DNA of 64,000 bases from Streptomyces candidus. Lineage in GTDB: Bacteria; Actinomycetota; Actinomycetes; Streptomycetales; Streptomycetaceae. The notes below the pieces were generated by a model that did not search any database, was not told where the DNA came from, and saw nothing but the letters and a program-made list of their open reading frames with translations. Below are positions 34,511 through 42,657 of the stretch, piece after piece. A program made the position numbers and the translations under genes. The stretch is taken from contig NZ_JACHEM010000008.1 of assembly GCF_014207445.1 (NCBI RefSeq), forward strand, positions 124,001-188,000. Direction: 5' to 3'. Each line of letters starts with the position of its first letter. The first letter of the stretch is position 1.

Positions 34511-35632
34511 GTGAGAGTCATAGTGGTGGGAGCCGGCGTGGTGGGAACCATGCACGCCTGGCAGGCAGTGGAACGCGGCCACGAGGTCGTACAGATCGAG
34601 CGCGAGGACGAGGCGCGCGGGGCAAGCCTGCGCAACTTCGGTCAGATATGGGTCAGCGGGCGCGCGGGCGGCGACGAGCTCGACACCGCCCTGCGGGCCC
34701 GCGAACTGTGGGAGGGCATCGCGGGGCGCGTCCCGGCCCTGGGCTTCCGCGCCAACGGGTCGCTGACCCCGGTCCGCACCGCGCTGGAACTCGGCGTCGC
34801 CGAGGCCGCGTTGGCGCGCGACGACGCCGCCGCACGCGGGTACAAGCTGCTGACGGCGGACGAGGCGCGCGCCGTCAACCCGGCGCTGCGCGGCGGGTTC
34901 CTCGGCGCGCTGTGGTGCGAGCGGGACGCCGCCGTCGAGCCCAGGACCGCGCAACTCGCCCTCAAGAAAGCGCTGTTGTCGTCCGGGCGGTACACCTTCG
35001 TCGGCGGGCGCGAAGTCCGCGAGGTGATCGGCGAGGGAGCAGTCCGCGACGACCACGGCGTCGTGCACCGCGGGGACTTCGTGGTGCTGTGCACAGGGGC
35101 CTGGCTGGGCGGACTCGTACGGGAGCTGGCACCCCGGCTCCCCGTCCGGCGCGTCCGGTTGCAGATGATGCAGACCGCGCCCCTCGGGGAGACCCTGGCC
35201 ACCTCGGTGGCCGACGCCGACAGCTTCCGCTACTACCCGGCCTACGCCGGCGAGGCCCTGGACGCACTCAACGCGGGACAGGACCAGACCCCCACCGCCG
35301 CCGCCCACAAGATGCAGCTCCTGATGGTGCAGCGGCACGACGGCGGCCTGACCATCGGCGACACCCACGAGTACGAGCACCCGTTCCGCTTCGACGTGGA
35401 GGAGGAACCGTACGAGCACGTGGCGGCCGTGGCGGAAAGCTTCTTGGGCCGTCCGCTGCCGAAGATCAGGCAGCGCTGGGCCGGGGTGTACGCCCAGTGC
35501 ACCGACAAGAGCCGCGTGGTGCACCGCGAGCAGGTGCGCGGTGGCGTGTGGCTGGTGACCGGGCCCGGTGGGCGGGGCATGACCTGCTCGCCCGCCATAG
35601 CCGAGCAGACCGCGAACGAACTGGGCTGGTGA
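34511..35632 (+). CDS. FAD-dependent oxidoreductase of aminophosphonate catabolism (TIGR03364 type)
   Basis: A 373-aa DAO-fold flavoprotein. The dinucleotide motif is VIVVGAGVVGTMHAWQAVERGHEVVQIERE, followed by GASLRNFGQIWVSG and, near the end, VWLVTGPGGRGMTCSPAIAEQ. Its family is usually next to phosphonatase-like hydrolases and 2-aminoethylphosphonate importers, as here. The likely reaction is oxidative deamination of 2-aminoethylphosphonate or its N-methyl form to phosphonoacetaldehyde. That would replace the PhnW transaminase, for which no gene is present. GTG 34511 is the start; the frame upstream has no support. The next gene follows within 10 nt. Confidence 0.85.
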   Translation: MRVIVVGAGVVGTMHAWQAVERGHEVVQIEREDEARGASLRNFGQIWVSGRAGGDELDTALRARELWEGIAGRVPALGFRANGSLTPVRTALELGVAEAALARDDAAARGYKLLTADEARAVNPALRGGFLGALWCERDAAVEPRTAQLALKKALLSSGRYTFVGGREVREVIGEGAVRDDHGVVHRGDFVVLCTGAWLGGLVRELAPRLPVRRVRLQMMQTAPLGETLATSVADADSFRYYPAYAGEALDALNAGQDQTPTAAAHKMQLLMVQRHDGGLTIGDTHEYEHPFRFDVEEEPYEHVAAVAESFLGRPLPKIRQRWAGVYAQCTDKSRVVHREQVRGGVWLVTGPGGRGMTCSPAIAEQTANELGW

Positions 35633-35640
35633 ACGCCGAC

Positions 35641-36357
35641 ATGGGCGCCTACAACAGGACCTCAACCGACAACAGGATCGAACTCGTCGTTCTCGACATG
35701 GCGGGCACCACCGTCGCCGACGGCGGCCTCGTCGAGCAGGCCTTCGCCGCCGCGGCCGAGCGGCTGGGCGTACGGGCGGGGAGCGCGGACTACGAGGAGA
35801 AGCTGCGTTACGTCCGGGCCACCATGGGCGAATCGAAGATCTCCGTCTTCCGGCACCTCTTCGGCGAGGAGGGCCTCGCGCAGCGCGCCAACGCCGCCTT
35901 CGAGGAGTCGTACGGACAGCTCGTCCAGGCGGGTGCGATCGAGGAGGTGCCGGGGGCCCGCGAGACGATCGAGGAACTCGCCGCGCAGGAGCGCACGGTG
36001 GTGCTGACCACCGGCTTCGCCCGCATCACCCAGGACGCGATCCTCGCCGCGCTCGGGTGGCAGGGGCTCGCCGCCTCGACGCTGTGCCCCGCCGACGCGG
36101 GGGGCCGGGGGCGGCCGTACCCGGACATGGTGCTGACCGCGTTCCTGCGGACGGGCGCGGTGGCGGGAGTGCAGGACGTCGCGGTCGTCGGCGACACCTC
36201 GTACGACATGCTCAGCGGCGTACGGGCCGGCGCGGGCGTGGTGGCGGGGGTCAGGACCGGGGCGCACGGGCCGGACGCCCTGCTCGCGCACGGAGCCACC
36301 CACGTGCTGGAGTCCGTCGTCGGACTTCCCGCTCTGCTGGCGGAGTTGGGCCGATGA
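35641..36357 (+). CDS. phosphonatase-like HAD hydrolase (PhnX-like)
   Basis: A 238-aa HAD-family enzyme expected to cleave the C-P bond of phosphonoacetaldehyde to acetaldehyde and phosphate. HAD motif I is VVLDMAGTT with nucleophile Asp19; the DxAGT form is typical of phosphonatases. Lys66 in TMGESKISVFRHL aligns with the Schiff-base Lys of PhnX. Motif II is LTTGF, the GRPYPDM segment follows, and motif IV is VVGDTSYDM. Start ATG 35641 is used; GTG 35629, overlapping the previous stop, is equally in frame. Its stop overlaps the ABC ATPase start (ATGA). Confidence 0.88.
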   Translation: MGAYNRTSTDNRIELVVLDMAGTTVADGGLVEQAFAAAAERLGVRAGSADYEEKLRYVRATMGESKISVFRHLFGEEGLAQRANAAFEESYGQLVQAGAIEEVPGARETIEELAAQERTVVLTTGFARITQDAILAALGWQGLAASTLCPADAGGRGRPYPDMVLTAFLRTGAVAGVQDVAVVGDTSYDMLSGVRAGAGVVAGVRTGAHGPDALLAHGATHVLESVVGLPALLAELGR

Positions 36358-37415
36358 ACAGCGGCATACGCTTCGACGCGGTGTCCGTGGCGTACGGCGG
36401 GAACGTCGTGCTCGACTCGCTGGACCTGACGGTGGAGCCCGGCGAGGTGATGGCGCTCCTCGGGCCCTCCGGGTCGGGCAAGACCACCGCACTGCGGGCG
36501 GTGGCGGGTTTCGTGCGGCCGGTCTCCGGGCGCGTGTTCCTCGGGGGCCGCGACGTGACCGAGCTGCCGCCCTACCGGCGGGGCATCGGGATGGTGGTGC
36601 AGCAGTACGCGCTGTTTCCGCATCTGAAGGTGGCCGAGAACGTCGCTTTCGGGCTGAAGGCGCAGAAGGCCGTGCCCAGGGCGGAGATCCCGGGGCGGGT
36701 CGCCGAAGCGCTCGACATGACCGGGATGGCGGCCTACGCGGGGCGCTATCCGCGGGAACTGTCCGGCGGACAGCAGCAACGGGTGGCCATCGCGCGGGCT
36801 TTGGCGATACGTCCGAGCGTTCTGCTGCTGGACGAGCCGTTGTCGGCACTGGACGCCCAGTTGCGGTCCGGAATGCTGGCCGAACTGGCTCGACTGCACC
36901 GGGAACTGCCGGACGTGTCCATGCTCTACGTCACGCACGACCAGGTGGAGGCGCTGACGCTGGCGGACCGGATCGCGGTCATGGACAAGGCGCGGCTGCA
37001 GGACTGCGGGACGCCGCAGGAACTCTACCGGCGGCCCCGGAACGAGTTCACGGCGTCCTTCGTCGGCAACGCGAACCTGCTCCCGGTGGAGGTCCGAACG
37101 GGCGGCGGCGTCCGCTTCGGCGAAGCCGTGCTGAAGGTCGACACCGGTGACGCGGCGGCCGGATCCGCGGCCACGCTGTGCGTACGGCCGCACCTGGTCG
37201 GGCTCGGCGAAGGCCCCAACGCGCTGCGCGGAACGATCCGGGAAGTGCAGTGGAGAGGCTCCACGCACCGCCTGTACGTGGAGGTGGACGGCCGCCCCGT
37301 CAAGGCGGACGTCCGCGAACTGCGGGAGACGCCGGTGCTCGGCGCCCCGGTCACGCTGCACTTCGCGTCCCAGGACGCGGTGCTGCTGGGCGCGGGGGTG
37401 GGCTCCGGTGGCTGA
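36354..37415 (+). CDS. aminophosphonate ABC importer, ATP-binding protein
   Basis: A 353-aa ATPase of the Pot/Fbp-type importer family. Walker A GPSGSGKTT, signature LSGGQQQR, Walker B VLLLDEPLSALD and H-loop VTHDQ are all present. A C-terminal TOBE-like regulatory domain covers about 240-353. It overlaps the previous stop by ATGA and the next gene by 8 nt, so it is tightly coupled. Together with two permeases and a binding protein it forms a complete importer resembling the 2-aminoethylphosphonate systems of the PhnSTUV type. Confidence 0.9.
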   Translation: MNSGIRFDAVSVAYGGNVVLDSLDLTVEPGEVMALLGPSGSGKTTALRAVAGFVRPVSGRVFLGGRDVTELPPYRRGIGMVVQQYALFPHLKVAENVAFGLKAQKAVPRAEIPGRVAEALDMTGMAAYAGRYPRELSGGQQQRVAIARALAIRPSVLLLDEPLSALDAQLRSGMLAELARLHRELPDVSMLYVTHDQVEALTLADRIAVMDKARLQDCGTPQELYRRPRNEFTASFVGNANLLPVEVRTGGGVRFGEAVLKVDTGDAAAGSAATLCVRPHLVGLGEGPNALRGTIREVQWRGSTHRLYVEVDGRPVKADVRELRETPVLGAPVTLHFASQDAVLLGAGVGSGG

Positions 37416-38424
37416 GACGGCGGCGGCGCAAGGCGCGACGCGAGGCACGGTGCCAAGGGAGGACGTGCCGTCGACGGGCGCGGACCCGAAAGCCGTGCCC
37501 ACAGAGCTGGAAAGCGGGTCCGCGGGCACGGACCGGGCCACCAGTCAGGCCGGCACGGTCGCGGCCCCGGGGCGCGGGTTCTCCGGGCAGGGGCCGCGGC
37601 CCCGTGGGGTGCCCGCGTGGGTGTGGGCGCTGCCTCCGGTGGCGGTGCTCGCGCTGGTGTTCCTGTATCCGCTCGCCCTGGTCGTGCAGCAGTCGTTCAC
37701 GACCGACAGCGGTGACGTCTCTCTCGCGCCGTACGGGGACGTCTTCGCCTCGGAGGCTTTCCGGTCGGCGCTGGGCACCACCGTGTGGCTGGCGCTGGGG
37801 GCGACCGCCGGGTGTCTGGTGCTGGGGTTCGCGCTGGCGCTGGTCATCGCGTTCGTGCCGTTTCCCGGGGGGAAGGCCGTCGCGAAGTTCATCGACGTGT
37901 TCCTGTCCTTCCCCTCGTTCCTCATCACACTCGCGCTGCTGTTCGTCTACGGGAGCGTGGGCATGGCGAACGGGATGTGGACGGGTGTCACGGGCGCCTC
38001 GGAGGGGCCGTTCGACTTCCTGACGACGCCGTGGGGCGTACTGCTCGCGGAGATCACGTACTTCACGCCGTTCGTGATGCGGCCGCTGCTCGCCGCGTTC
38101 TCGCAGATCGACACCTCCCAGCTGGAGGTGGCCTCCTCGCTGGGGGCGCGGACCGGGCGGATCGTGCGCCAGGTGATCCTCCCGGAGGCGCTGCCCGCGC
38201 TGGCCGCCGGCGGATCGCTCGTGCTCGTCCTGTGCCTGAACGAGTTCGGGATCGTGCTGTTCACCGGGGCCAAGGGTGTGACGACGCTGCCGATGCTCGT
38301 CTACAGCAAGGCGATCCTGGAGTCGGACTATCCGGCGGCCTGTGTGGTGGCCGTCGTCAACGTCGCGATCTCGGTCGGGCTCTACGGGATCTACCGGGTG
38401 GTGAGCCGTCGTGCTGGTGCATAG
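37408..38424 (+). CDS. aminophosphonate ABC importer, permease 1
   Basis: A 338-aa inner-membrane permease. A disordered N-terminus of about 65 residues precedes six TM segments (from VPAWVWALPPVAVLALVFLYPLALVVQQSF). The EAA loop that docks on the ATPase reads LEVASSLGARTGRIVRQVILPEALPALAAG. The GTG start at 37408 lies inside the end of the ATPase gene (8-nt overlap). It pairs with permease 2, whose start overlaps this stop by 14 nt. Confidence 0.88.
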   Translation: MAETAAAQGATRGTVPREDVPSTGADPKAVPTELESGSAGTDRATSQAGTVAAPGRGFSGQGPRPRGVPAWVWALPPVAVLALVFLYPLALVVQQSFTTDSGDVSLAPYGDVFASEAFRSALGTTVWLALGATAGCLVLGFALALVIAFVPFPGGKAVAKFIDVFLSFPSFLITLALLFVYGSVGMANGMWTGVTGASEGPFDFLTTPWGVLLAEITYFTPFVMRPLLAAFSQIDTSQLEVASSLGARTGRIVRQVILPEALPALAAGGSLVLVLCLNEFGIVLFTGAKGVTTLPMLVYSKAILESDYPAACVVAVVNVAISVGLYGIYRVVSRRAGA

Positions 38425-39208
38425 CCGGGCAGGCAGGTGGGCGACCTGGGCGGGGTTCCTTCTGCTCTTCGTGCCGCTGTTCGCCGTTCCGCTGCTGGTG
38501 ATCGTGGCCGCCTCGTTCTCGACGAACTGGTCCGGGGTGTTCCCGTCCGGGCCGACCGTCGCCAACTACGGGGCGGCGGTGCGCGGCGAGTCGCTCCAGG
38601 CGCTCACCACCAGCCTCGTCACCGCCGTCGCGGCCAGTGTCTTCGCGCTCCTCTTCGGGAGCTGGGCCGCGCTCGCCGCCGCCGCGCTGAGGAAGCGCGG
38701 CAAGCGGGCACTGGACGCGCTGTTCATGTTGCCGGTGGCCGTGCCGTCGGTGGTGGTGGGCCTGGCGGTGCTCGTCGCGTTCAGCCGGCCGCCGTTCCTC
38801 CTCAACGGAACGCCGTGGATCGTCGTGCTCGCGCACACCGTCCTCGTCACGGCCTTCGCCCACCAGTCCGTGTCGGCCGCGATCGTACGTCTGGACCCGG
38901 TGTACGAGCAGGCCGCGGCCTCGCTCGGCGCGCGGCCCGCGTACGTCCTGTGGCGGGTCAGGCTGCCTCTGCTGCTGCCGTCCCTGAACGCGGCCGCCGG
39001 GCTCTGCTTCGCCCTGTCCATGGGCGAGTTGAGCGCCACGATGATGCTCTACCCGCCGGACTGGATGCCGCTTCCGGTGCAGATCTTCACCGCCACCGAC
39101 CGGGGATCCCTCTTCACCGGGTCCGCCGTCGCGGTCGTCCTCATGGGCACGACCCTGCTCGTCCTGCTCGCGGTCTCCCGCCTGCGCACCAGAGCGTCCT
39201 TCCGCTGA
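38411..39208 (+). CDS. aminophosphonate ABC importer, permease 2
   Basis: A 265-aa permease with six TM segments (GFLLLFVPLFAVPLLVIVAASF at the start) and the EAA loop YEQAAASLGARPAYVLWRVRLPLLLPSLNAA. The GTG at 38411 overlaps the end of permease 1. The end of the protein, GSAVAVVLMGTTLLVLLAVSRLRTRASFR, is the sixth TM and a basic tail. The binding-protein gene follows after 32 bp. Confidence 0.88.
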   Translation: MLVHSRAGRWATWAGFLLLFVPLFAVPLLVIVAASFSTNWSGVFPSGPTVANYGAAVRGESLQALTTSLVTAVAASVFALLFGSWAALAAAALRKRGKRALDALFMLPVAVPSVVVGLAVLVAFSRPPFLLNGTPWIVVLAHTVLVTAFAHQSVSAAIVRLDPVYEQAAASLGARPAYVLWRVRLPLLLPSLNAAAGLCFALSMGELSATMMLYPPDWMPLPVQIFTATDRGSLFTGSAVAVVLMGTTLLVLLAVSRLRTRASFR

Positions 39209-39240
39209 ACGTCCTTCCACAGATGGGGATACGAAACGTC

Positions 39241-40302
39241 ATGCAGCGCACCCTCAAGCCGATCGCCGCCGCCACCGGCTGCCTCGCCCTCACCGTCTCC
39301 CTCACCGCCTGCGGTTCCTCGGCCGCCTCCTCCGACGAGAAGATCGTCACCGTCTACAGCGCCGACGGCCTCAAGGGGGAGAAGGGAGACGGCTGGTACG
39401 ACAAGGTCTTCAAGGACTTCGAGGCGAAGACCGGCATCGAGGTCAAGTACGTGGAGGGCGGTTCCGGGGAGATGGTGCAGCGCGCCGTCCGCGAGAAGTC
39501 CCACACGCAGGCCGACGTCCTCGTCACGCTGCCGCCGTTCATCCAGCAGGCCGACTCCAAGGGCCTGCTCCAGAAGTACGCGCCCAAGGGCTCCGACAAG
39601 GTCCGGGGCGGCGACAAGTCCGCCGACGGCACGTGGACGCCGGTCGTCAACAACTACTTCGGCTTCATCAAGAACAAGAAGGAGCTGTCCGGGGACGCTC
39701 CCCGGACGTGGGAGGAACTGCTGGACGACACGTACAAGGGAAAGGTGCAGTACTCCACCCCGGGCGTCGCCGGTGACGGCACCGCCGTCGTCATCAAGGC
39801 GATGCACGACTTCGGCGGGAAGGAAGCGGCGATGGCGTACCTGAAGAAGCTCCAGGTCAACAACGTCGGGCCGTCCTCCTCTACCTCCAAGCTCGCGCCG
39901 AAGGTCGACAAGGGCGAGATCCTCGTCGCCAACGGCGACGTGCAGATGAACTTCGCCCAGTCCAAGTCCGCCCCGAACCTCGCCATCTGGTTCCCCGCGA
40001 AGGCCGGCGGCCGGCCCACCACCTTCGCCCTCCCGTACGCCGCCGGGCTCGTCAGCAAGGCCCCGCACGCCGAGAACGGCAAGAAGCTCCTCGACTTCAT
40101 GCTGGCCGAGGAAGCACAGCGGGAGGTCAGTTCGGTGGGCGGCGGCTTCCCCGCCCGCACCGACGTCGAGGCGACCGACGCGAACGCGCGCGCGCTCACG
40201 AAGCTGATGAGCGGCGTCGAGGTCTTCGAGCCGGACTGGGCCGACATCGGCAAGAACCTCAAGGAGTACGTCGACGCCTGGAAGACCGCCACCGGCAGCT
40301 GA
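39241..40302 (+). CDS. aminophosphonate ABC importer, substrate-binding lipoprotein
   Basis: A 353-aa extracellular binding lipoprotein. The signal peptide ends in lipobox LTAC (Cys24). The mature protein resembles the 2-aminoethylphosphonate/iron-type binding proteins (KIVTVYSADGLKGEKGDGWYDKVFKDFEAKTGIEVKYVEGGSGEMVQRAVREK, and WTPVVNNYFGFIKNKKEL). It is the last gene of the operon. An in-frame ATG 18 nt upstream is possible but ATG 39241 gives the normal signal peptide. Specificity for 2-aminoethylphosphonate rests on the neighbouring catabolic genes. Confidence 0.88.
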   Translation: MQRTLKPIAAATGCLALTVSLTACGSSAASSDEKIVTVYSADGLKGEKGDGWYDKVFKDFEAKTGIEVKYVEGGSGEMVQRAVREKSHTQADVLVTLPPFIQQADSKGLLQKYAPKGSDKVRGGDKSADGTWTPVVNNYFGFIKNKKELSGDAPRTWEELLDDTYKGKVQYSTPGVAGDGTAVVIKAMHDFGGKEAAMAYLKKLQVNNVGPSSSTSKLAPKVDKGEILVANGDVQMNFAQSKSAPNLAIWFPAKAGGRPTTFALPYAAGLVSKAPHAENGKKLLDFMLAEEAQREVSSVGGGFPARTDVEATDANARALTKLMSGVEVFEPDWADIGKNLKEYVDAWKTATGS

Positions 40303-40413
40303 CCAGCGCCCCGGGGCGCGGTGCGGGCGGGCCCTGCTGCTTTCGCCCCACCGGTCACCGCACCCGGTGCCGGAGGCGCGACGCCGTCGTCCGCACCGCC
40401 GGAGACTAGGCTG

Positions 40414-40441
40414 GGGGCGCGCACAAGGTCGTGCGCGCCCC
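40414..40441 (+). terminator. stem-loop after phosphonate operon
   Basis: An 11-bp perfect stem (GGGGCGCGCAC / GTGCGCGCCCC), 6-nt loop, followed by TTTGG. A promoter-like TAGGCT (near 40406) lies just before it, so the hairpin may instead form the 5' end of the HAD gene transcript. Confidence 0.6.
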
Positions 40442-40479
40442 TTTGGCTGCATGTGTACGTACGGCGGGAGTCCCACCAG

Positions 40480-41259
40480 ATGGCAGAGCGCAAGCCGATC
40501 GAATCCTGGCTCACCGACATGGACGGAGTCCTCATCCACGAGGGCGTTCCGATCCCCGGCGCCGACGCCTTCATCAGGAAGCTCCGCGACACGGAGAAGC
40601 CCTTCCTGGTGCTGACCAACAACTCCATCTACACCGCCCGCGACCTGCACGCACGCCTGCGCAGGATGGGCCTGGACGTGCCGGTCGAGAACATCTGGAC
40701 CTCGGCCCTCGCCACCGCCCGCTTCCTCGACGACCAGCGCCCCGGCGGCACCGCGTACGTCATCGGAGAGGCCGGGCTCACCACCGCCCTGCACGACATC
40801 GGGTACGTCCTCACCGACCACGAGCCCGACTACGTGGTCCTCGGCGAGACCCGCACGTACAGCTTCGAGTCCCTCACCAAGGCGATCCGTCTGATCAACG
40901 GCGGCGCCCGCTTCATCTGCACCAACCCCGACGAGACCGGCCCCTCCGCCGAGGGCCCGCTGCCCGCGACCGGCGCGGTCGCCGCGCTGATCACCAAGGC
41001 GACCGGCAAGGACCCGTACTTCGCGGGCAAGCCCAACCCGCTGATGATGCGCACCGGCCTCAACGCCATCGGCGCGCACTCCGAGTCCAGCGCCATGATC
41101 GGCGACCGGATGGACACCGACGTGCTGGCCGGCCTGGAGGCGGGCATGGAGACGTTCCTCGTGCTCACCGGGCTCACCGGCAAGGACGACATCGACCGGT
41201 ACCCGTTCCGGCCCTCGTCGGTCGTCGACTCCATCGCGGACCTCGTGGACCGCATCTGA
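40480..41259 (+). CDS. NagD-like HAD-IIA phosphatase
   Basis: A 259-aa HAD hydrolase of subfamily IIA, acting on small phosphorylated metabolites such as nucleotides or phosphoglycolate. Motif I is LTDMDGVLIHEG (both Asp residues present), motif II LVLTNNS, motif III around AGKPNPLMMR and motif IV MIGDRMDTDVLAG. The IIA-type cap lies between II and III. ATG 40480 follows GGGAG at about 9 nt. The name NagD reflects family only; there is no evidence for a role in GlcNAc metabolism. Confidence 0.92.
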   Translation: MAERKPIESWLTDMDGVLIHEGVPIPGADAFIRKLRDTEKPFLVLTNNSIYTARDLHARLRRMGLDVPVENIWTSALATARFLDDQRPGGTAYVIGEAGLTTALHDIGYVLTDHEPDYVVLGETRTYSFESLTKAIRLINGGARFICTNPDETGPSAEGPLPATGAVAALITKATGKDPYFAGKPNPLMMRTGLNAIGAHSESSAMIGDRMDTDVLAGLEAGMETFLVLTGLTGKDDIDRYPFRPSSVVDSIADLVDRI

Positions 41260-41277
41260 GCCGTCCGCAACATCGCC

Positions 41278-41312
41278 GCGGGGGCCCGTACGGCGCAGTG
41301 CCGGGCCCCTGC
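41278..41312 (+). terminator. terminator after HAD phosphatase gene
   Basis: An 11-bp stem (GCGGGGGCCCG / CGGGCCCCTGC, one G-T pair) with a 13-nt loop. Confidence 0.7.
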
Positions 41313-41364
41313 GGATGCGAAAACGCCCGCGCAGGTGAATCTTCGAAGTACCAGGAGGTTCACA

Positions 41365-41928
41365 ATGCGCTCAGCACAGCTCACTCTGTGTGCGGGAGTG
41401 GTGCTCGCGGCGGTAATCGTCCCCGCGCCCACCGCCCTCGCCCTCGCCCCGGCCGCACTCGCGCCGGGTGCCGTGAGGGACAACGAAGAGTCCCACGGCA
41501 GCGTCACCGTCACCCCGTCCACCATCGCGGCCGGCGGGGAGGTGGACCTGCGGATCGGCATCTGCGGCGGCAAGAAGGCCATCGGCCACTCGGAGGCGTT
41601 CTCCTCACCGGCTCACTTCCACCCGGCCGCCGACGGCGTCATGTTCGCCGAGGCCCGCATCCGCTCCGACGCCGAGGGCCGCGACTACGGCATCCACGTC
41701 AAGTGCGAGGACGGCTCCGGCAGCGCCGACGGCAACGTCACCGTCGTCCACCACCGGGTCGAGCCCACCGCCCCCGTCCGCGCGGGCGGCGGCGGCACCG
41801 CGGCGCTGGCCGCGGACACCGAGGGCCCCGGCACCCCGTACACCCTCATCGGGCTGGGCCTCGCGGGCGTCGCGGCGGTCGCCATCGCCGGACGGTCCGT
41901 GCGCAAACGCCGGGGCACCACGCACTGA
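41365..41928 (+). CDS. secreted protein next to sortase
   Basis: A 187-aa protein with a signal peptide (MRSAQLTLCAGVVLAAVIVPAPTALA), an Ig-like beta-rich domain (HGSVTVTPSTIAAGGEVDLRIGICGGKKAIGHSEAF ... GIHVKCEDGSGSADGNVTVVHH), a flexible linker, and a C-terminal hydrophobic segment with basic tail (YTLIGLGLAGVAAVAIAGRSVRKRRGTTH). No canonical LPxTG is present, so it may be simply membrane-anchored or use a non-standard sorting signal. AGGAGG precedes the ATG at 41365. It is followed after 42 bp by a class F sortase gene, the usual pair in streptomycetes. Confidence 0.85.
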   Translation: MRSAQLTLCAGVVLAAVIVPAPTALALAPAALAPGAVRDNEESHGSVTVTPSTIAAGGEVDLRIGICGGKKAIGHSEAFSSPAHFHPAADGVMFAEARIRSDAEGRDYGIHVKCEDGSGSADGNVTVVHHRVEPTAPVRAGGGGTAALAADTEGPGTPYTLIGLGLAGVAAVAIAGRSVRKRRGTTH

Positions 41929-41970
41929 CACCGCCACACGACCGAGGGACCAACGGCAGGAGGAGCGGGG

Positions 41971-42657
41971 ATGAGCGCCGACCACGCGTCCGGCAGGGGC
42001 CGGATGCTCACCGGCATCGCCTGGGCGGTGCTGCTCCTCGGACTGTGGCTGTGGGGCCGCGAGATAACCGACGGGCCGGGCGGCAGCGCCGCACCGACCA
42101 CCGGGGACGTGGCCGCGGTGGGACGCCCGCTTCTGCAGGTCGAACTGCCCGACGCGCACGACCCGGTCGCGGGCGCCAGGCCCCGACGGGTCGAAGTGCC
42201 CTCGCTCGGCGTCGCGGCGCCCGTCAGCCCGCGCGGCCTCGACAGCTTCGGCGCCGTCGACCCGCCGCCCTACGAACAGCCGAGGACCGTCGGCTGGTAC
42301 CGCGACGGGGCCCGCCCCGGAGCGAGCGGCGTCGCCCTGCTCGTCGGGCACGTCGACACCCGCAGCAAACCGGCGGTCTTCTACGGACTGAGTTCCGCCC
42401 GGCCCGGCGAGCAGATCAGGATCACCGGGGCGGACGGCTCGGTCACCGAGTTCACCATCGACGACGTACAGGTCTTCAGCCGCGACAAGTTCGACGCGAA
42501 GAAGGTGTACGGCCCGCGCGTGGCAGGCCGCGCCGAACTGCGACTGATCACCTGCGGCGGCACGTACGACCACGAAGCCCGCGCCTACACGGCCAACGTG
42601 GTCGTCTCCGCCTACCTGACGGGCGCCACGGGAAGCCCGCCGACCGCCAGGTCCTGA
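41971..42657 (+). CDS. class F sortase
   Basis: A 228-aa membrane-anchored transpeptidase. One N-terminal TM (MLTGIAWAVLLLGLWLWG) precedes the sortase beta-barrel. The catalytic His is in ALLVGHVDT, the catalytic Cys in LRLITCGG, and a conserved Arg lies downstream. The domain begins PRRVEVPSLGVAAPVSPRGL. It presumably joins surface proteins to the wall or acts as a hydrolase; substrates of class F enzymes are poorly known. The upstream gene is the best partner candidate. Its 3' end overlaps the convergent cbtA gene by 46 nt. Confidence 0.9.
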   Translation: MSADHASGRGRMLTGIAWAVLLLGLWLWGREITDGPGGSAAPTTGDVAAVGRPLLQVELPDAHDPVAGARPRRVEVPSLGVAAPVSPRGLDSFGAVDPPPYEQPRTVGWYRDGARPGASGVALLVGHVDTRSKPAVFYGLSSARPGEQIRITGADGSVTEFTIDDVQVFSRDKFDAKKVYGPRVAGRAELRLITCGGTYDHEARAYTANVVVSAYLTGATGSPPTARS

